Made by a program: the position numbers and the translations under genes. Positions 33,430-44,568 of a stretch of 64,000 nt of DNA are shown here, piece by piece; within the stretch, counting starts at the first letter, position 1; the number at the start of each line of letters is the position of its first letter. The DNA lies in contig NC_135360.1 in assembly GCF_051622035.1 (NCBI RefSeq), positions 6,448,001-6,512,000 on the forward strand, in the 5' to 3' direction. The DNA comes from Arctopsyche grandis (Eukaryota; Arthropoda; Insecta; Trichoptera; Hydropsychidae). The notes beneath the pieces were generated by a model that was given only the letters and a program-made list of their open reading frames with translations, did not search any database and had not been told where the DNA came from.

Positions 33430-33562
33430 AGCCCGGATAACCAAGGTGTAGTTTATTGTTCAAATGTTGTAAATGCATTGTTAAAGGTTTGCCGAACCTT
33501 TTTTACAAAGCATTTACAACAATTGAACAATAAGTGGCACCTTGGCTATCCGTACTCTACTG
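33430..33562. mobile_element. Palindromic MITE
   Basis: The left arm 'gagcccggataaccaaggtg' continues into 'ttgttcaaatgttgtaaatgc'. The right arm is 'gcatttacaacaattgaacaa', then 'caccttggctatccg'. It is a foldback of about 130 bp. Confidence 0.75.
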
Positions 33563-33574
33563 ATCACCATCCGA

Positions 33575-33985
33575 TCCCTATTGATGACACTATTTTTCAC
33601 TTCTTCCAATGCCAAATCTGTATTCGGACAGAAGCGACTACCATGGGCAGACATTGTTTATGGCCCGTGCGAATTCTCCCCTATCATGGACAAGGCGAAA
33701 CAATCTTTCGAGTCCGAGTCCCATCCATGACCTGATGTTCCGGAGCCAAGAGAGCTTATTTCTCCCAAGTCAACGTTTGTCTTCTATTTTACCCTCGATT
33801 TATCGTTTGTAGACGGCGATAATTGGGAAACACGAATAACGTGGCCCGAAAATATTTCATAGTACGGCGCTTTACCGTGTCAAGAAGCTCTCTTACACTA
33901 TTACATATACACAATTTAAATGACAAAAGCATTACTGAGCATTCATAGAACCAATGTGTCGATGACGACTTCGAAAAGTCGTTAC
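33575..33985 (-). pseudogene. Decayed LINE ORF2 C-terminus
   Basis: On the minus strand RELLDTVKRRTMKYF is followed, across frame changes, by a WLRN-type segment complementary to 33740-33775. The layout is that of the LINE tail at 23829-24118. Many stops and shifts make it an old fragment. Confidence 0.6.
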
Positions 33986-34269
33986 ATTTATAAATCCCAG
34001 TCTTGTGGTCTCTCAAATTATTCTACATTCATTTTTAAGTTTTACATATCTCATTTGGGCTAGATCTTGAGATGCGTAGTTACCAAAATCCTAGAGATTT
34101 ATCAAATCTATCAAATCGCTAGACGTTTCTAGCAATTTTTATGTCGTAGTCTCGTAGCGGATTCTCAAAAATCAACATGCCTGGCAATATAGTCGTCGGG
34201 TGATCCTACTTGTGTTGGCCATTGTCTTTCAAGGACTCAAAAGATCAGACTTATTAATTATTTTATTTT

Positions 34270-34685
34270 TACATATATACCAGGAAGGCCTTACAGGTAA
34301 ATCCCAATGCACCTTCCTGGCCAATTACAAATACAAATGCAGCATTTTTATTATAAGTCGTTGAATTGCGAGACACTGAAAAAACTCGCAAATTAACGAG
34401 ACATCTATGAATTGTACATAAATTTTTATTGTACATCAATCAAATTTCAAATAGTGGTGACATAGTAGGTAGGAAGGATTTTTAGCCAATTTTTTTTCCG
34501 GGAACCGTTTCAACAATGAAATCAGAGAAAATTGGCAAACTCTGATAGGAAACGATCAACCTGGAGTCACAAATCCAGGTCTGACCAACAGCATACTCTG
34601 AAAAATTCATTTTCATTCAGGGATTGAACCCGGCACCTTCTTGACGGTAAGCATAAGCTTAACGTCCGAGCTATGCTGCTATATG
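34270..34685 (-). repeat. tRNA-derived SINE, tail type A, minus orientation
   Basis: This is a full-length copy. The complement head is AGCAGCATAGCTCGGACGTTA, with the B-box area slightly mutated. The body GATCGTTTCCTATCAGAG leads to a tail with the 'ccaggaaggccttacagg...ccttcctgg' end block. It is nearly the same as 24440-24838. Confidence 0.8.
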
Positions 34686-35147
34686 TACATAATCACCAAA
34701 GATCGGCGTGGGTGGTTTCTTTTCGCATGGTTCACTGTTGGGAACGTTATGTTATCTCTAATAATCCAGCAGCATGGGTGTCACGACAAATCACTCACAG
34801 ACTTTACACTCAATATAAAGCATTGTCAAAAATTTTCAATATAGAGCATTGTCAAAAAAACGAATATACACTCTGTTACTAGGGATAACAATACCGAAAG
34901 TACCGATACCGGTGGTGTCGGTATTTGACCGAAAACAAGTTTTTGGTACTACCGGTACTATAAACTACATAAAAGCTTTTGAAAATCCGCAGATTTATCA
35001 AAATAATTGATCTGACTTTTACTAACGATTGCAGTGATCATAATTTACACGTTAATTTGAACTCTATATGATTTGATACATGTGTCATTGCATCGATCAA
35101 AAACTATAAACCGTTGAGTGTAAAATCCTTGAGTGATTTGTCGCGGA

Positions 35148-35530
35148 ACCAGCAGCATGCTAGCCAGCAGCATATCTCGGTGGTTGGGCTTTTGCCTAGC
35201 ACCGAGAGGCGCCGGGTTCGATCCCATGAGTTAACTTCGATTGAAAAAAATTTTATCCGAGTATATCTGTATTGCTGCTAGTCAGACTTGGATATTTGTG
35301 ATTCCAGGTCGATCGTTTCCTATCAGAGTTTGCCAATTTTTCTGATTTCATCGTTGAAACGGTTCCTCAGTTAAATTGTCTAAATACCTTCCTACCTACT
35401 ATGTCACCACTATTTGAGTATGATTAATGTACAATAAAATTTACGTACAAGTTCATAGATGTCTCGTTAATTTCGAGATTTTTAGTGTCTCGTAATTCAT
35501 CGACTTATGTAATAAAAATGCTGCATTGTT
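35148..35530 (+). repeat. tRNA-derived SINE, plus orientation
   Basis: The head is AGCAGCATATCTCGGTGGTTG, then GAGGCGCCGGGTTCGATCCC. The standard body ends GTTGAAACGGTTCC. The tail includes 'catagatgtctcgttaat' and ends 'aataaaaatgctgc'. Confidence 0.8.
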
Positions 35531-36184
35531 TGCAGTGCCGGTTTTGGGGGGGGGGCTGGGTCGGGCGGCACCCGTGGGCGCCAAATAAGTTAGGGCGCCG
35601 CTCGATGCGCCAAAGGCGCTTTAAAACTTAAATCTAGAGCGCCAAAAGCCATACAAAAATTTTAGATTAGAGCACCAAAGGTGATTTTTTGTGATTTCGA
35701 GTGATTTATCTCTCGTAATGTTTTCGTAGCGTCTCTACGCCAAATGTCGTAGACCTTATAAGAGACTTGTCAGTTGATAAATCTTGCCTATCTTTAGTAT
35801 TTCAATCACCAATTCACAATTCACCAATCAAAACACATGGTTCATGTTTCCCATGATGTAAAATATGTGTTCGCTCGTATATCAGGTGGAGCTACTGTAT
35901 AAACTATACGCTTCGGTAAAAGTACTTGTCTAAGCTTTCAAATACGTTTGATGATCATAATTTGAACAGTAGATTGCAAAATGTTTTAAAATTAAAGATA
36001 ATATTTTTTTGCGAATATTCGAGAAGTATATTCTGCTTTTTTAGGTCGGCGCGTTGATTACGGCGCACGCTGTATCTAAAGTCACCCATACACGTGCGAT
36101 GAATAAAATTATATTATTTGGGTGTGTGTGAGTGTTTCGTCCCTCCTTTCCTCCCCAACCCTCTACCTAAATGCCCATTAACTA

Positions 36185-36282
36185 TATAAAGAGGCTGTTG
36201 GGGATGGTTTTACTATTCGCACCGATCATTCAGCTCGAAGAGTACTTCTTTGATCGAGTAGGAACAAAACTCACAAATCAAG
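36185..36282 (+). promoter_or_regulatory. Candidate TATA promoter and 5' non-coding exon (perhaps CCAP)
   Basis: TATAAA at 36185-36190 is followed by 'attcgcaccgatcattcagctcg' (an Inr-like TCATT or TTCAG). A short ATG-free leader then runs to a donor CAAG|GTAAAT with intron start at 36283. The CCAP coding exon begins after an acceptor at 44557 and therefore needs an upstream non-coding exon. This is the best plus-strand candidate seen, implying an intron of about 8.3 kb. The link is inference. Confidence 0.35.
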
Positions 36283-36600
36283 GTAAATTGACACACACTA
36301 CTATTTAAACATATGCATCTCTATCGATTGATTAAATCATTTTATATTTTAAATTTGAATTTATTTAAAAATTGAATATTAATTTTAAGTTTGTCTCCTA
36401 CATATATAAATTTTTATTCTTGTATTTTAATAACATTAATTATGTAAAATTCACATATTTTAATCAGAATTATGAATTTATTGTAAAATAATAATTAAAA
36501 AAGAATAAAAACGTTATTTGACCTAAAATAATACACTGATGCCAATTATCAACAAATGAAATATTGCTGTTAATAGTAAATGGAAATAACAAAAAGGACA

Positions 36601-37005
36601 ATAAAAGGTTCTCAATAAAGCCATTGGCTTCTTGTTTTTTTTTTACTTTAAAATCCAGAGACTAATAACTGTCACTAATATAAAAATTGATTATATAATA
36701 TTTAATGTTAATATACATTTTTTTCTTAAATAATAATCACCAGTAATGATAGTTCAAAATTATTCACATGGTTTTTTAAAGTATCAACTCTTATACCTAC
36801 AATATAAAAGGTTCTCAATAAAGCCATTGGCTTCTTGTTTTTTTTTTACTTTAAAATCCAGAGACTAATAACTGTCACTGACATAAAAATTGATTATATA
36901 ATATTTAATGTTAATATACATTTTTTCTTAAATAATAATCACCAGCAATGATAATTCAAAATTATTCACATGTTTTCTTAAAATATCAACTCTTACACAA
37001 TATAA
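36601..37005 (+). repeat. Tandem duplication, 202-bp period
   Basis: Two copies start at 36601 and 36803 with 'ataaaaggttctcaataaag'. They stay nearly identical through 'ttaatgttaatatacatttttt' and 'aaataataatcaccag'. Divergence is low, so the duplication is recent. It is A/T-rich and non-coding. Confidence 0.85.
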
Positions 37006-37635
37006 TACAAACATATATGGAATTCAGCCAATGTTTTTAGTGAAAAGTGAACTAAATTAAGAGATAGATTTTGTAATTTCACACAATAGGAATAGATAGT
37101 ACATGTTGTAAAGGTAGTTGGGTGTTATTTTGATCAAATTACGTGTGGTTATCAAATAATTTGCATATTGATAGGAAATGTATTCAACCCGCAAACCGCA
37201 CCATTTCACATTCGACCCGTTTACTGCTAGACAATAACATTTTGTCGCCTAGCTAAATTGTGTTGAATAAATTTTACATCTACTATAGGCCTGGGGTATA
37301 GTACTTACTAACTTACTTATCTTTAAATGATATAAAACACCATTGTATGATATAATAAATCACGTATATCTGTTCATGCGATTAATACAAACAAATTAAT
37401 GTTCAGTACAATCGTTAATTTCGATTAATGACGACATTGTTTTTAAGTGTTGTGCTTTATACGCAACGAATTGGTTAATCGAACGGAAAAGTGGATAAAC
37501 GACTTTACATTAAGTCCTAAATATTGAATCAGTGCCTTCATAGGTCGAAAATCGCGAAGGTCACAAGTGCAGGAACTCACTTATTGTTAAGTTTTTTCTA
37601 GAAAAAAATTTATTAAAATTAAATTATATATTATA

Positions 37636-38983
37636 CTAGTTGTTTTACCCGGCTTCGCTCAGTATCTGTTATATAAACAGCATAAAAATGGCGAATCTAA
37701 TAGTAAATATTCATTTGTTTTTTTTATTAAATTTATTTGAATCGAAAAAAAAATCGACTCGTCATATAAATTTTGACTTGTTTACGAAATTTCCAACCAA
37801 CGACACTTACATAAAGTGTCTCTTTCGAAATTATATATTAGATTATATAGAATACTAGTTGTTTTACCCGGCTTCGCTCAGTATTTGTAATATAAACAGC
37901 ATAAAAATGGCGAATCTAATAGTAAATATTCATTTGTTTTTTTTTATAAAATTTATTTGAATCGAAAAAAAAAATCGACTCGTCGTCATAGAAATTGTGA
38001 CTTGTTTACGAAATTCCCAACCAACAATACTTACATACATACAAAGTCTCTTTCGAAATTATATATTAGATTATATAGAATATTAGTTGTTTTACCCGGC
38101 TTCGCTCAGTATTTGTAATATAAACCGCGTAAACATGGCGAATCTAATAGTAAATATTCATTTGTTTTTTTTTATTAAATTTATTTGAATCGAAAAAAAA
38201 AATCGACTCGTCGTCATAGAAATTGTGACTTGTTTACGAAATTCCCAACCAACAATACTTACATACATACAAAGTCTCTTTCGAAATTATATATTAGATT
38301 ATATAGAATATTAGTTGTTTAACCCGGCTTCGCTCAGTATTTGTAATATAAACAGCATAAAAATGGCGAATCTAATAGTAAATATTCATTTGTTTTTTTA
38401 TTAAATTTATTTGAATCGAAAAAAAAATCGACTCGTCATATAAATTTTGACTTGTTTACGAAATTTCCAACCAACGATACTTACATACAAAGTCTCTTTC
38501 GAAATTATATATTAGATTATATAGAATACTAGTTGTTTTACCCGGCTTCGCTCAGTATTTGTAATATAAACAGCATAAAAATGGCGAATCTAATAGTAAA
38601 TATTCATTTGTTTTTTTTATTAAATTTATTTGAATCGAAAAAAAAAATCGACTCGTCGTCATATAAATTTTGACTTGTTTACGAAATTTCCAACCAACAA
38701 TACTTACATACTAAGTCTCTTTCGAAATTATATATTAGATTATATAGAATACTAGTTGTTTTACCCGGCTTCGCTCAGTATTTGTAATATAAACCGCGTA
38801 AACATGGCGAATCTAATAGTAAATATTCATTTTTTTTTTTATTAAATTCAATCGAATTGAATTAAATATAATATTCAACCAATTGAATTGTCGTCATAGA
38901 AACTTTTTATTTAAGAAGTTCCCAACCAAAGATACTTACATACATACATACATACAAAGTCTCTTTCGAAATTATATATTAGA
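37636..38983 (-). mobile_element. Tandem array of six short Helitrons
   Basis: The copies are 37636-37842, 37855-38070, 38083-38298, 38311-38516, 38529-38739 and 38752-38983. In the complement each runs from TCTAATATATAATTTCGAAAG to GAGCGAAGCCGGGTAAAACAACTAG. Two of the six end CTAA, still CTRR. Adjacent copies are separated by the same 12 bp (ttatatagaata on +). The array is flanked by A at its 5' side and T at its 3' side. Copies differ by small indels and substitutions. None has coding capacity. Confidence 0.85.
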
Positions 38984-39542
38984 TATTCGTATGAAACATA
39001 AAAAATGCCGAGAAAAAAGGTGCCGGAACGCCGTTCTACCGCGTTAGATGGGGAAATAAATCCTGTATATATGTATGTAAGTACATACATATATAAGTTT
39101 GAAAGGGGAAATATTATATAATATTTAAACTCCACTAGGACATCATAATGTGTAGTGTGAATGGTTGTATTGGAATGTCGGAAATAATAATGACACATGT
39201 TGGATTAGGGGGAGGGTGAGGTGGAATACCTTGAAAGGGTGGGGTTGTGTATCGGAAATGAGATGGCGATTGGTTTCTATTATATTTGATGTGTGTTAGT
39301 TTTATCGGGGCTAAAACGGTAACCGTGTACGTGAGACACCCCCCTTGGTTAGCCACTACACCCCCGCTGATACGTTTATATTGCAATGGCCGCACCACGT
39401 CGCTCTTGCGGCCAACTTTCAAAATGGGCTCTAACCAAAAACTCATTCTTGATTTATTTTGATTATTAATAACGATGAACATAATTCCCTAATGCCAACA
39501 TTTCACATTATTTTCCGTAAAGGCGGCTATCGACCCATAGTT

Positions 39543-39774
39543 TAAAGTGCTGTTCATACCTACCCAGCACGAACAGGCAGCAGCAAGTATCCTGCAAGTA
39601 CGGACAGTATTCTTTGATACATTCCATATGGACGCGTATGAATGTGTGAATGCGCATGCGCGAATGGATTATGAATGCGTCCATATAGAATGTACCAAAG
39701 AATACTGTCCGTATTTGCAGGATGCCTGCTGCTGCCGGTTCGAGCTGGATTGGTATGAACAGACCTTTATACGT
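39543..39774. mobile_element. Foldback MITE with about 100-bp arms
   Basis: The left end AAAGTGCTGTTCATACC.ACC and the complement of the right end AAAGGTCTGTTCATACCAATCC continue through CAGCAGCA and CGGACAGTATTCTTTG. They meet at gaatgcgcatgcgcgaatg in the centre. Open frames on both strands follow from the palindrome. A half copy is at 275-415. Confidence 0.85.
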
Positions 39775-40255
39775 AGACAAGTATGTATATACATATGTAT
39801 GTTAGGTCTCAGACTACTATTTCGATTAGAGACGTTATTAGTCGTAGTTAGAGACCCTAAGAGAGATGGTATGTATGTATATGAAAAGACTTCTATCGAC
39901 ATTGTTTCTGAGAATATTTTATCAAATAAAAATTCTAATGTCGATTAAAATTTTATTTTTAGACAGTCTTGACAAAAATCTAATCCTCGTCGCTATATTT
40001 ATACTTCATTGTTAAAATAGTATTGTGTAATGCCTGGTACATTGTTTTATAATATTTCAAGCTTTTGAAATTAGACGAAAATTACAGGATTGCTCGATCG
40101 ATAGTGTATATGCATATGTACATATGTATGTATATTCCAAACAAAAACATAAGATAGTCAAGTTGCTAGGCGCTTCGAAACAGAAAACGACACATGAATT
40201 GCTAGAGACTTGTCTGCAGACTGAATGCGCACCTTTATGATAGTTAATAGATTAC

Positions 40256-40787
40256 TTAAGAGGGCTGGACACCAGCGCCTTGTCCATACAAACGTATTAC
40301 GCTTCTCCCTTCCTCAATTATGGCACTAGAGAAATTATTTTTTAATATGCTATGAATATCCACCATTGGCATGCATCTGTGCTTTTATTTTTTTTGATTA
40401 GCTATTTTTTATAGGAGTTAGACGCCGCCAAACATCTATAAAATCGCCTCTTTTTTACACCCACGAAATGAGTCTAGCGTGCTTATTTAACGGTCGATTT
40501 AAAAAAAAAAATACGCACACAGGTGCATAGAAAATATCTTTCTCATACCGATGATGAAATGTTTTTAAAAATTGGTCCAGTTTCGGAGGAGAAAATTGGA
40601 GAATACGAAATCTCGATTTTATCGATTTAAAATACATATTATCTGGTCGAAGCGCAACTGTCGCATTCACTCAATATATATATTGATATATATTGTCGCA
40701 TTCACTCAATATATACATTCACTCAATATATATATCGAAGAAAGGAACGGCAACAAAATTAAGGTTTTGGGTGTACAGCCCTCTTAA
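40256..40787. mobile_element. TTAA-flanked MITE (piggyBac-like), copy 1
   Basis: The ends TTAAGAGGGCTG and CAGCCCTCTTAA have TTAA at both extremes, the target of piggyBac elements. The interior shares long blocks with 59369-59956 ('caaacatctataaaatcgcctc', 'ggtccagtttcggaggagaaaattgg', 'tatctggtcgaagcgcaactgtcgcattcactc'). There is no transposase frame. Confidence 0.75.
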
Positions 40788-41440
40788 TGTGGATTTTTAA
40801 TATTTTAAAATCAAGTGCACTGCAAATATGTAAATATTTACTATTGAATTACAAAGTGTATTTATATTTTGAGAAGTTTGCAGACATTGGATTCATCAAT
40901 ACCTAATGTAGCTTTGGTTGATGCCTCCTCAATGGAGCAAGGAACTACCACGCTAATGTTGATGGAATTAATATCTGCCTTATAGTTAAATAGCCCAGAA
41001 TCAGGCTAGTACAAATTGGACAGCTATAAGCTTTAAGCAAACATTCATCAAATTAAAAAGTACAAGACAAGGATCAAATAAACTTAATTGTAACAATATT
41101 TTAAATGAAAGACACAGACATTCTAAAAAAATGTCTGTACATATAAATATGATAAACTTAAAAAAATGGGTCTACCTCACGGGACCGAATGTGAAAAGCC
41201 CGAAAAAGCAAATATCAGAAGGCAAATATCGAAAATCGAAAGATCTTATGCCGAAAGATCAAAAAAAAGGGTGCATGGTGAACAGTACTATGTATATATA
41301 ATATATATGAGTGGCATGCGGTGAAATTAGCTCTCTTTTTGTCATACAGCCTTGTTTAATGTGCGCGCGCATTCACTCAATATATATCGAAGAAAGGAAC
41401 GGCAACAAAATTAAGGTTTCGGGTGTACAGCCCTCTTAAC
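40788..41440 (+). repeat. Composite repeat, copy 1 (downstream part)
   Basis: From 'tttttaatattttaaaatcaag' to 'aagacaaggatcaaataaac' this matches 59957-60345. It then enters a truncated GGGTSWAC MITE (41168-41368) and ends in a second copy of the piggyBac-like right end (41370-41440, '...cagccctcttaa'). The whole 40256-41440 block is duplicated, with changes, at 59369-60750. Confidence 0.75.
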
Positions 41441-41949
41441 ACTAAACTTGATTATTTTTGCAACAATGTAAATCGAATTATTGATTATTTTCAATGTAAT
41501 AATGTAAATCGAAACTACCAATAGAAGCATTATGGAAATGATTATTCGCTCAAATCGGTCTTTAAGTCTCGTTCAATTTTAATTGAAAACAATTTAAATA
41601 ATGTTTGTACGGAATCATACATATTTGATTAATTATTCCAAATTTGTTTTTTACGGGGTTGAAACTTTCGTTTTCTTTTGTAGGGCAATGGCGGCAAAAG
41701 GCGATAATATGAATTTTTCATAAGCGTGATTTGTATAACAACTTAATTATATCTGTCGTTGGCCGTCGAACTTATTTTTATTTCCATTCATAATTAAGTC
41801 AAATTTACAATGTCAACCGTTGGCAAATGATTAATGCTTAAAAAGTTTCTTTTGAAGGAAAGCGTCGACCGTGACTTTTCAATTTCGCAGAAAATTTTAT
41901 CAATACACCTTCAAATTTCATATTTTCGAATTATTATCCAGTACCATTT

Positions 41950-42750
41950 ACTTCTAATTACACTGTTCGACACGAAAAATGGTTCAGAGACGAGATATGA
42001 CTTTTCTTATAGACCTTTCTTATAGATATATGCCCAGTAAACACGAGTCTGGTAATAAAAAATGTTGATTGGCTCGAGATTCGGAGATATGTAAGGTAAT
42101 CAATAGAATTTTTGTTATTAATCCACAAGAATAGTCGAAAATTTAATTTAATAATAAAGTGAAATTTTATTTAATTCTCATATAAACACAATTTAATATA
42201 TTATCCCTATTAATTCAATTCAGATTCGTGTAAATACGAGTAAATAATAGTACGAGTTTTTAGTTGGAAATTTTACCGATTTAAAATTCAGCACACTTCC
42301 AATTAACCCTTTTAAACGAAAACAAATAATAGTGTGGCCAGAACACTATTCCAATAAACATGTTTCAATAGAAAATACTCAATATAAAATAGTATCAACA
42401 GTGGGAAAAATCCCAAGTGAAAATACGTACTTTTGACTTTTGATTTTAACTGGACGACTACTTAGAGAGATTTGAAAGCTGAAAAGTACTATAAATGAAA
42501 GATAAAATATCCGACTATAGATTCCAATATTCATTTTGAACAGGAAATTGACAGATTTTGAGACATCGACCGAACAACACCAAGATATAGAAAAATCGCG
42601 CGATTTAAAAAAAATATATATCTCCGAATCTAAAGCCAATCAACTTTTTTTATTATCAGATTCTTGTTCAATGGGTATAGATCTATAAGAAAAGTCATAT
42701 TTCGTCTCTGAATAAAAAAAAAGTCGTCATTTGTCGAACAGTGTTAGTTA
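41950..42750. repeat. Inverted repeat with arms of about 125 bp and a 530-bp spacer
   Basis: The left arm (about 41960-42085: 'gttcgacacgaaaaatgg', 'cagagacgagatatgacttttcttatag', 'ggctcgagattcggagata') is complementary to the right arm (about 42625-42750), with some differences. The spacer holds the 42431-42534 open exon on -. The arms may be TIRs of an unidentified element or an inverted duplication. Confidence 0.65.
42431..42534 (-). CDS. Possible secreted-peptide first exon
   Basis: From an ATG at 42534 the frame reads a signal-peptide-like stretch (MNIGIYSRIFYLSFIVLFSF, QISLSSRP), then VKIKSQK. It meets a donor-like GTACGT (intron start 42430). No cysteine-rich or amidation motif follows, and no second exon was found. 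It lies between inverted-repeat arms, so it may be part of a mobile unit or simply chance. Confidence 0.2.
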
Positions 42751-43077
42751 TGACTTGTTCGAAAATTTACTTATTTAAGCTATCTACTGTCTGATTCCAA
42801 CCAGTATCAGACATAAAAGATTGCACCACTCACACCCTTGTATATAAATCGTTTACCTTTATAACATGAGTATATTATTTCTAAATTTTTGAACTCGAAT
42901 TACAAAAAATACAATAGTAAGAATAAATAATAAATAAAAAATATAATAAAGAATAAATTAGTAACTAAATTTGAATTTGTAATTTGCGTTATACATATGT
43001 AGTATACACTTTTTATTTTATCTATATTTTTTAAATTTCTACCGATAGCTTTACCCTATGTACATATTATATAACTA

Positions 43078-43495
43078 GCAGCGTGAACTAGTGGTTAGCA
43101 TATAATGCTTTCGAGCGGAGTGGTCACGGTTCGATTCCCACTAGTAGCTGTTGGCCAGGCCTTGGTTAGTGACTCCAGGTCAATCGTTTCCTTTCAGAGT
43201 TTACCTATTTTTCTGATTTTCATCGAAACGGTTTCTGTAAATTGACATTTCCTTTCCAATCTCTCTGGCAAATCTCAAGTTATTCAGCGTCTTGAGGTTT
43301 GCCAATTTATATAATAAAATGCTGCAAAAACTTATCTATAGACGTCACTGTGGATGATGTTCGTATGAATTCACGTTGCATAAAATGCTTGTATTAATTG
43401 TATTATTGTATTGTTTCTGTATTAGTACACTCGTCGCTTTGGAGCGATCTATAAAGACGAGTGATACATGTTCGATTGAAATAAAATATAATTAA
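43078..43495 (+). repeat. tRNA-derived SINE, tail type B, plus orientation
   Basis: The head AGCGTGAACTAGTGGTTAGC is followed by B box GGTTCGATTCCC. The body has GACTCCAGGTCAATCGTTTCC and ATCGAAACGGTTTC. The tail carries 'aataaaatgctgc' and ends with the CTCGTCGCTTTGGAGCGATC block and aataaaatataa. Confidence 0.8.
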
Positions 43496-44084
43496 CTCGT
43501 ATATAAAAAAATATTGTAAATCGAATTGCATTCCCTAAACAATTATAGATATACGAAGTGTATCCAAATGTGGAAATAAAAATTCATTTAAATTTTATAT
43601 ACAACTATTTTATTTTTATTTCACGCTTGAAAAATTCTAAAAATTATGACTACAAAAAATCTAGCATCGCTAACAGTTATACATACATAATATGATGAGT
43701 ACACAAGTACATATATACATATGTATGTTGTAAATTTTTTAAATTACTAAGAATTTATAACAAATTTTATATTTAAACATATTTTATTTTCACATATTGT
43801 ATGCGGTAATTGGATTAATACGCACATTGTGATCACCCAAAAGACAATTTTTGTCATGAAAATCTCGAATACGGAATATTTGGCACTCGAGTTCCGTTAG
43901 TATAAAATTGTCTTATATAAAAAATCATCGATTTCATAAAACGTCTGAAACTATAAGTTTGATTTCACAAGAGATTATGTGTAGGAATTCACGCCATTAA
44001 TCAAGTTTCACAAGGTTTTCATTGGTTTCATTAAATAATTAAAATTCTGATGGACGTCTTACTTAACTTGATTTTGATTTTTAA

Positions 44085-44340
44085 ATGCTTTTTATTATTA
44101 CGAAATTTTATTCACAATACATCTTATGTATATATATTTTAATAGCTACTGATCTATTGATCATTTTCTATTTTGCAATTTTAAATTAATTTTGTTAGTA
44201 ATCATAGTATTATATTATTATAATGTTAATATGTACAGCGTAATAGGAAAATGAGCTCAAAAACCTATTTACAATTCTTATAAATGCTCATAATACATCT
44301 AATACATAATATTAATTAAGGACTTTCTAAAGTCGATGAT
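44085..44340 (-). mobile_element. 5'-truncated LINE copy (3' UTR only), minus strand
   Basis: The complement matches 63530-63786 almost throughout: 'atcgactttag', 'ttaattaatattatgtattag', 'gtaaataggtttttgagctc', 'aataaaaagcattt'. It is therefore the 3' end of the same jockey-like LINE family, with 5' truncation typical of target-primed reverse transcription. It lies just upstream of the CCAP coding exon. Confidence 0.85.
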
Positions 44341-44355
44341 CTAAAGCAGACTTAC

Positions 44356-44445
44356 TTAACCGCTTAGCTGCCCAAAGCGCCTTAAGGCGCAAACAGCCGT
44401 ATCTATTATACGCTCAGCGCGTCGGCTGGGCGTCTAAGCGGTTAA
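44356..44445. mobile_element. 90-bp palindromic MITE
   Basis: The ends TTAACCGCTTAGCTGCCC and GGGCGTCTAAGCGGTTAA face each other. The centre has complementary 'gcgccttaaggcgc' and 'cgctcagcgcg'. It sits about 110 bp before the CCAP coding exon. Confidence 0.7.
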
Positions 44446-44568
44446 CTTAAAATCTTCATCTCCATAAAAAATGGAACAATAAGTAATAAATACATACACC
44501 TATGTCTTATTGAAAAATTTTACGTGTACAAAGTTCAAATTTTAATTACATTTTCAGAACCAAACGAC

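Noticed and set aside
35533..35660. CAGTGCCGG hAT-like end followed by a G-run
   Set aside because: No matching right end or target duplication was found, so the element could not be delimited.
39508..39948. Overlapping frames of 77-133 codons
   Set aside because: They are produced by the palindromic MITE at 39543-39774; the two strands encode near-identical peptides because the DNA is a foldback.
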